Of a stretch of 9,427 bases of DNA, positions 4,968 to 9,427 are shown in pieces (the first letter of the stretch is position 1; each line of letters opens with the position of its first letter). The stretch lies in contig JABDPH010000238.1 of the NCBI GenBank assembly GCA_013042925.1, positions 1-9,427 of the forward strand, read 5' to 3'. Source of the DNA: Eudoraea sp. Lineage in GTDB: Bacteria > Bacteroidota > Bacteroidia > Flavobacteriales > Flavobacteriaceae. Both the position numbers and the translations under genes were made by a program. The notes under the pieces were generated by a model. That model saw only the letters and a program-made list of their open reading frames with translations. It searched no databases and was not told the DNA's origin.

Positions 4968-7900
4968 GTGCAGAACAGCTCATTTATTATCTACAACGCT
5001 TCAGCCGGGTCGGGGAAAACCTTTAAGCTGGTACAAGAATATTTAAAAATTGTACTTTCCACAGAAAATTCAACCGTTTTTAATCAAATACTGGCCATAA
5101 CCTTTACAAATAAGGCCGCTAATGAGATGAAAAGTCGCATTCTCGATAGCCTGTTTGAATTTAGTCACCCTAAAAATCCAAAAAAGCCTTCCACCTTATT
5201 TTTATTATTGGCCAAAGATCTGAATATTGAACACCATCATTTACAAAAAAGGGCAAATATTACATTAAGGCAAATCCTTCATAATTACGCCTTTTTTGAT
5301 ATTTCAACCATTGACAAGTTCACGCACAGGCTAATTAGAACCTTTGCTAAAGACCTTAAAATTCCTCAGAATTTTGAAGTTGTATTGGACACAGACCTTT
5401 TATTGGGTGAAGGAATTGATCGGCTAATAAATAAAGCCGGGACGGATAAGGTCTTAACAAAAGTGCTGATTGATTTTGCTTTGGAAAAAATTCAGGACGA
5501 TAAAAGCTGGGATATTGCCTATGACCTTACAAAAATGGGTAAATTATCATTTGAAGAAAACCAATCTTACCACCTTGAACATCTCCAAAACAAAAGTCCT
5601 AAGCATTTTTTAGCGCTCAAAAAATTAATTAAACAAAAGATCCTTCTTATTGAGGGTGAAGTCATAGACATTGCAAAACAAGCTCTGGATACTATTACAC
5701 ATTCAGGTTTGGAATTGGAGGTATTCCCAAGGAAAACGCTTCCAAACCATTTTGCTAAAATTTGTGATAGCGAATTTAATCCAACTAAGCTTTACAATAA
5801 TCAGTTAGAAAATAATTTACTGGAAGGTAAAATTTTTAAATCCGGGATTGAGTCTCCAGGTCCGGAATTTGTCTCCGAATTGAACCGCTGTTTTTTAGAA
5901 ATTAAAAAGAGAATTTATGACAGGGCTTTCTTAAGTAATTCCTATTTAAATATAGTGCCTCTAACGGTTTTAAACGCAATCCAGCAAGAAATTAAAACAA
6001 TTGAATTAGAACGGGATCAGATTCCAATATCCTCATTCAATAAGATTATATCGAAAGAAATTCGGAACCAGCCTGCTCCATATATTTATGAAAGGCTTGG
6101 AGAAAAATATCGTCATTATTTTATTGATGAATTTCAGGATACTTCACAAATGCAATGGAAGAATCTTATTCCTTTGATTAGTAATGCCCTGGAAAGTCAG
6201 GATGAGCAGGGTAATATGGGAACACTCTTATTGGTAGGAGATGTTAAACAAGCTATTTACAGGTGGCGCGGTGGGCGAGCCGAACAATTTTTAAATCTCA
6301 TTAATAAGGAAGCAAATCCTTTTGTAGTAGAACCTCATATTAAATCACTTGAAACAAATTATAGAAGCAGGCAGGAACTAATAAAATTTAACAACGCCTT
6401 TTTTACAGCAACATGCCCATTCCTGGGTAGTCCAAAGTATAATTCACTTTTTATGGATGGCAACAAACAAAGTTTTAATGAAAAATTAGGCGGATCGGTA
6501 GATTTGAATTTTATCAAAATGCCCCAGGAAAACACAGATTTAGCATATTGTGAAGAGGTATTAAATGCAATAAAAAAAGCACGCACAGATAAATTTAATT
6601 ATGCCGATATCTGTATTCTTACAAGAAAACGTAAACATGGTATTGTTTTAGCCGATTTTCTTGTAGAGCAAAATATTCCTATTATTTCTTCCGAAACGCT
6701 TTTGTTAAAGAATAATCCAAAAGTCAACTTTCTTGTCAATCTATTAAAGCATATCAATGCACCGGAGGATTCAGAAATTTGCTATGAGATACTGTATTTT
6801 CTTGCTCCAAACAGAGAAAAGAAACATCAATTTATTCAAAAGTATTTGAACAATTTGCTTACTGCTCTGGAAGACGTTTACAACTTTAATATTGACGAGC
6901 TAAAGTATAGTTCTCTGCCTGATGGCCTGGAATACGCCATAAAACAATTCAATTTAGTTGAGCATTCGGATGCCTACATTACTTACTTTATGGATGAGGT
7001 CATTGATTTAGAACAAAGGGAGGATATCAGTATCGTCTCATTTATAGACTATTGGGAAAAGAAAAAGGAGAAGCTCAGTATTGTAGCCCCCGAAAATTTA
7101 AATGCAGTGCAGATAATGACCATTCACAAAGCAAAGGGATTAGAGTTTCCAGTTGTTATTTACCCTTTTGCCAATACAAGAATCTATGATGAACTGGAAC
7201 CTAAATTGTGGTTGCCTGTTGAGGATTTTGAAGAATTTAAAGAAGTACTCATAAATAAGAAATCTGAAGTAATGCATTATGGGGAAGCAGCCAAAACAAT
7301 TTATGAGGAAGAACAGCACAGGCTTGAATTGGATGCATTTAATATATTATATGTGGCACTTACAAGAGCAGTGGATAGGCTGGTTATAATCACTGAAATG
7401 CTTCTTAATTCTAAGAACGAATATAGATCGGATAATTACTCCGGATTATTTATCCATTTTTTAAAAACTCAGGGAATTTGGGATGAAACTAAAACCAGGT
7501 ATTCCTTTGGATCAACCGAAGAAAAAGAGTCAGATCAGCCTGTCCCTGAAACACAACCCAATATTCCTTTTATAGCTACTCAAAAGAATAATGCCAATTT
7601 CAATATCGTTACCAAATCAGATAATCTTTGGGACAGTAAAAGAGAGGAAGCAATTAAAAAAGGTAATGTAATACATTATATAATGGGACTTATTACAACC
7701 GAGAGCGATATTGAACCGGCAATTACACATATGATCAGAAAAGGAGATCTTAAAACTGAGGAAGGTCCTGAAATTAAAGAAATAGTGGCTCAAATAATTT
7801 TGCATCCTAAACTAAAGTCGTTTTATACAGCAGAGAATACGGTTAAGAATGAAAGTGAAATTATAACCGAAAATGGCCTAATTTTACGACCAGATCGTAT

Positions 7901-8075
7901 GGTCTTTAACAAGAAGAGAGTAACAATAATTGATTATAAAACTGGTAAAAAAGCACAAAAATATTACGAACAATTATACACCTACGCCGATGCGCTGAAA
8001 ACCATGGGATATTTAGTTGAAAATAAGATAATAGTTTATATTGATAAAAAAATTACACCAGAATTCATTAACTAA
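4968..8075 (+). CDS. UvrD/RecB-family helicase with C-terminal PD-(D/E)XK nuclease (AddA/RecB-like)
   Basis: This 1035-residue SF1 helicase-nuclease most likely processes double-strand DNA ends for recombinational repair. The start is GTG at 4968, preceded directly by an in-frame TAA; no start further upstream is possible and Walker A begins at residue 11. Motifs in order: Walker A ASAGSGKT (11-18), Ia [12 protein letters not shown] (43-54), STIDKF (113-118), Walker B DEFQDTS (387-393), [16 protein letters not shown] (423-435), [10 protein letters not shown] (461-468), [12 protein letters not shown] (718 on) and [12 protein letters not shown] (795-804). The nuclease domain is intact: GNVIH (His903), Asp976 in RPDR and Asp989/Lys991 in IDYKTGK. 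It is shorter than RecB or B. subtilis AddA (about 1180-1230). No AddB- or RecC-like partner is in the window. kbl follows after 2 bases, so the two are co-transcribed. AddA is more likely than RecB, but the name is not certain. Confidence 0.93.
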   Translation: MQNSSFIIYNASAGSGKTFKLVQEYLKIVLSTENSTVFNQILAITFTNKAANEMKSRILDSLFEFSHPKNPKKPSTLFLLLAKDLNIEHHHLQKRANITLRQILHNYAFFDISTIDKFTHRLIRTFAKDLKIPQNFEVVLDTDLLLGEGIDRLINKAGTDKVLTKVLIDFALEKIQDDKSWDIAYDLTKMGKLSFEENQSYHLEHLQNKSPKHFLALKKLIKQKILLIEGEVIDIAKQALDTITHSGLELEVFPRKTLPNHFAKICDSEFNPTKLYNNQLENNLLEGKIFKSGIESPGPEFVSELNRCFLEIKKRIYDRAFLSNSYLNIVPLTVLNAIQQEIKTIELERDQIPISSFNKIISKEIRNQPAPYIYERLGEKYRHYFIDEFQDTSQMQWKNLIPLISNALESQDEQGNMGTLLLVGDVKQAIYRWRGGRAEQFLNLINKEANPFVVEPHIKSLETNYRSRQELIKFNNAFFTATCPFLGSPKYNSLFMDGNKQSFNEKLGGSVDLNFIKMPQENTDLAYCEEVLNAIKKARTDKFNYADICILTRKRKHGIVLADFLVEQNIPIISSETLLLKNNPKVNFLVNLLKHINAPEDSEICYEILYFLAPNREKKHQFIQKYLNNLLTALEDVYNFNIDELKYSSLPDGLEYAIKQFNLVEHSDAYITYFMDEVIDLEQREDISIVSFIDYWEKKKEKLSIVAPENLNAVQIMTIHKAKGLEFPVVIYPFANTRIYDELEPKLWLPVEDFEEFKEVLINKKSEVMHYGEAAKTIYEEEQHRLELDAFNILYVALTRAVDRLVIITEMLLNSKNEYRSDNYSGLFIHFLKTQGIWDETKTRYSFGSTEEKESDQPVPETQPNIPFIATQKNNANFNIVTKSDNLWDSKREEAIKKGNVIHYIMGLITTESDIEPAITHMIRKGDLKTEEGPEIKEIVAQIILHPKLKSFYTAENTVKNESEIITENGLILRPDRMVFNKKRVTIIDYKTGKKAQKYYEQLYTYADALKTMGYLVENKIIVYIDKKITPEFIN

Positions 8076-8077
8076 CT

Positions 8078-9271
8078 ATGTACGGAAAAATTAAAGAATA
8101 TTTACAAGAAGAACTAAGGAGCATAAAAGAAGCTGGTCTCTACAAAGAAGAACGTATAATTACTTCAAAGCAGGACGCTGTGATTAAAGTCTCTGGCGGA
8201 CAGGAGGTGATTAATTTTTGCGCAAACAATTATTTAGGCTTATCTGCTCATCCCGAAGTAATAAAAGCTGCTAAAGAAACCCTGGATACTCATGGCTTTG
8301 GTATGTCGTCTGTTCGTTTTATTTGCGGCACACAGGATATTCATAAGGAATTGGAACATAGAATTGCAAAATTTTATGGAACTGAAGACACCATATTATA
8401 TGCGGCAGCTTTTGATGCCAATGGTGGAGTATTTGAACCTTTATTCTCGGCTGAAGATGCAATTATTTCTGATGCTCTAAATCATGCCTCTATAATTGAT
8501 GGTGTAAGACTGTGTAAGGCCAAGCGATATAGATATGCCAATAGTGATATGGTTGATCTGGAGACAAAATTAATTGAAGCTAATAAAGACAATGCCCGTT
8601 TTAAAATAATTGTTACCGATGGCGTATTTTCTATGGACGGATTATTGGCCCCATTGGATAAAATATGTGATCTGGCAGATAAATATGATGCCATGGTGAT
8701 GATAGATGAATGCCATGCCACCGGGTTTATAGGTGAAACCGGAAGAGGCACTTTGGAAGAAAAGGGTGTCATGAACAGGATAGATATAATTACAGGGACA
8801 TTAGGAAAGGCGTTAGGTGGGGCCATGGGTGGTTATACTACGGGTAAGAAAGAGATAATTGATATGTTAAGACAACGGTCGCGACCTTATTTATTTTCCA
8901 ATTCTCTTGCCCCAGCCATAGTTGGCGCTTCTATAAAAGTATTTGAAATGCTTGAAACAGATACTTCTTTGAGAGATAAGCTGGAAAAAAACACAAAATA
9001 TTTTAAACAAGGCATGCAAAAAGCAGGTTTTGATATTATTGATGGGGATTCGGCAATAGTGCCTGTAATGCTATATGATGCTAAATTATCACAAAAAATG
9101 GCAAATATGTTGCTAGATAATGGTATCTATGTCATTGGTTTCTTTTACCCTGTGGTCCCTAAAGATAAAGCAAGAATACGGGTGCAATTATCTGCTGCTC
9201 ACGAAATTGAGCATTTAGACAAAGCCATCAATGCATTTATAAAGGTTGGTAAAGAGTTAAAAATTATCTGA
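8078..9271 (+). CDS. kbl: Glycine C-acetyltransferase (2-amino-3-ketobutyrate CoA ligase)
   Basis: Kbl is a cytoplasmic PLP enzyme that splits 2-amino-3-oxobutyrate with CoA into glycine and acetyl-CoA, the second step of threonine breakdown. The length of 397 residues is nearly the same as E. coli Kbl (398). Landmarks of the alpha-oxoamine synthase family: NNYLGLS near residue 50, [22 protein letters not shown] (His136), DECHATG (Asp210, which binds the PLP ring nitrogen, and His213) and the Schiff-base lysine Lys244 in [10 protein letters not shown], the same number as in E. coli. The ATG lies 2 bases after the helicase stop, indicating a shared transcript. The usual partner tdh (threonine dehydrogenase) is not in the window, and the pairing with a DNA-repair gene has no obvious metabolic logic. 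Other family members (BioF, ALAS, SPT) are possible, but length and motifs favour Kbl. Confidence 0.95.
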   Translation: MYGKIKEYLQEELRSIKEAGLYKEERIITSKQDAVIKVSGGQEVINFCANNYLGLSAHPEVIKAAKETLDTHGFGMSSVRFICGTQDIHKELEHRIAKFYGTEDTILYAAAFDANGGVFEPLFSAEDAIISDALNHASIIDGVRLCKAKRYRYANSDMVDLETKLIEANKDNARFKIIVTDGVFSMDGLLAPLDKICDLADKYDAMVMIDECHATGFIGETGRGTLEEKGVMNRIDIITGTLGKALGGAMGGYTTGKKEIIDMLRQRSRPYLFSNSLAPAIVGASIKVFEMLETDTSLRDKLEKNTKYFKQGMQKAGFDIIDGDSAIVPVMLYDAKLSQKMANMLLDNGIYVIGFFYPVVPKDKARIRVQLSAAHEIEHLDKAINAFIKVGKELKII

Positions 9272-9276
9272 ATAGA

Positions 9277-9297
9277 GGTTTTTACTTATCAAAAGCC
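9277..9297 (+). other. Weak hairpin after kbl, without T-tract
   Basis: GGTTTTT (9277-9283) can pair with AAAAGCC (9291-9297), including one G-U, around a 7-base loop. It starts 6 bases after the kbl stop. A's rather than T's follow, so it is at best a weak or factor-assisted 3' end. Confidence 0.25.
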
Positions 9298-9320
9298 CTA
9301 AAAAAAATAGGAAATTGATT

Positions 9321-9350
9321 TTGTTAATAATTTTTAACAACTTACATTTG
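9321..9350 (+). promoter_or_regulatory. Strong promoter of the gene at 9386
   Basis: TTG (9321-9323) is followed after 19 bases by TACATTTG (9343-9350), an exact match to the Bacteroidota sigma-A promoter with optimal spacing. The ATG at 9386 lies 35 bases after the box. The same TACATTTG octamer is used by sRNA copies 2 and 3. Confidence 0.8.
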
Positions 9351-9385
9351 CAGCTAAATAAACACTTAAACTTAAAATTTTGAAC

Positions 9386-9427
9386 ATGAAACAGCTTAGC
9401 AGATTATTGGTTGTTGGCCTACTAGTA
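9386..9427 (+). CDS. Start of an exported protein, likely OmpA-type (3' part outside window)
   Basis: Only the first 14 codons are present: MKQLSRLLVVGLLV. A Lys and an Arg followed by a hydrophobic run is the start of a Sec signal peptide, so the product is secreted or in the outer membrane. A strong consensus promoter 35 bases upstream fits an abundant protein. In related flavobacteria, an OmpA-family outer-membrane protein commonly follows kbl; that identity is from memory of the neighbourhood and cannot be proven from 14 residues. The leader is A-rich with no Shine-Dalgarno, as is usual in the phylum. Confidence 0.6.
   Translation, partial: MKQLSRLLVVGLLV

Overview
The window looks like a piece of a Flavobacteriaceae (Bacteroidota) chromosome, probably from the marine Gramella/Salegentibacter-like side of the family. 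The DNA is AT-rich. The proteins are typical flavobacterial versions: a 632-residue PurF with a short pro-sequence, and a single-chain RecB/AddA-like helicase-nuclease. Clear promoters follow the Bacteroidota sigma-A pattern (TTG, about 19 bases, then TAnnTTTG), best seen before the last gene. No mobile element, CRISPR array, tRNA or rRNA was seen.

Layout: (1) 1-380, 3' part of an RNase HI gene that begins upstream of the window. (2) 461-1387, a PfkB-family kinase with its own -7 box and an intrinsic terminator. (3) 1436-3334, purF, first step of purine synthesis, starting only 14 bases after that terminator. (4) 3335-4240, about 900 bases without a protein gene. (5) 4241-4849, minus strand, a Mn-type superoxide dismutase. 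(6) 4968-9271, a two-gene unit of helicase-nuclease and kbl (glycine C-acetyltransferase), divergent from sodA. (7) From 9386, the first 14 codons of a secreted or outer-membrane protein with a strong promoter.

The most interesting part is region 4. It holds four tandem copies of a small-RNA gene of about 70 nt. Each copy has a nearly invariant 39-40 nt 5' core and a TAnnTTTG/TAnnTTAG -7 box exactly 5 bases before the core. Each ends in its own GC-rich intrinsic terminator. The terminator stems differ in sequence but keep full pairing, and a 32-base upstream element is repeated at identical spacing before the two middle copies. This is the signature of a multicopy family of independently transcribed trans-acting sRNAs. 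I do not know its function. It may correspond to a computationally described flavobacterial RNA motif such as Flavo-1, which I cannot check here.

The protein genes are mainly housekeeping: nucleic-acid maintenance (RNase H, helicase-nuclease), purine synthesis (PurF), oxidative-stress defence (SodA) and threonine/glycine metabolism (Kbl). They do not form one pathway. The sRNA array sits between purF and the 3' end of sodA and is closed off by a strong bidirectional terminator.
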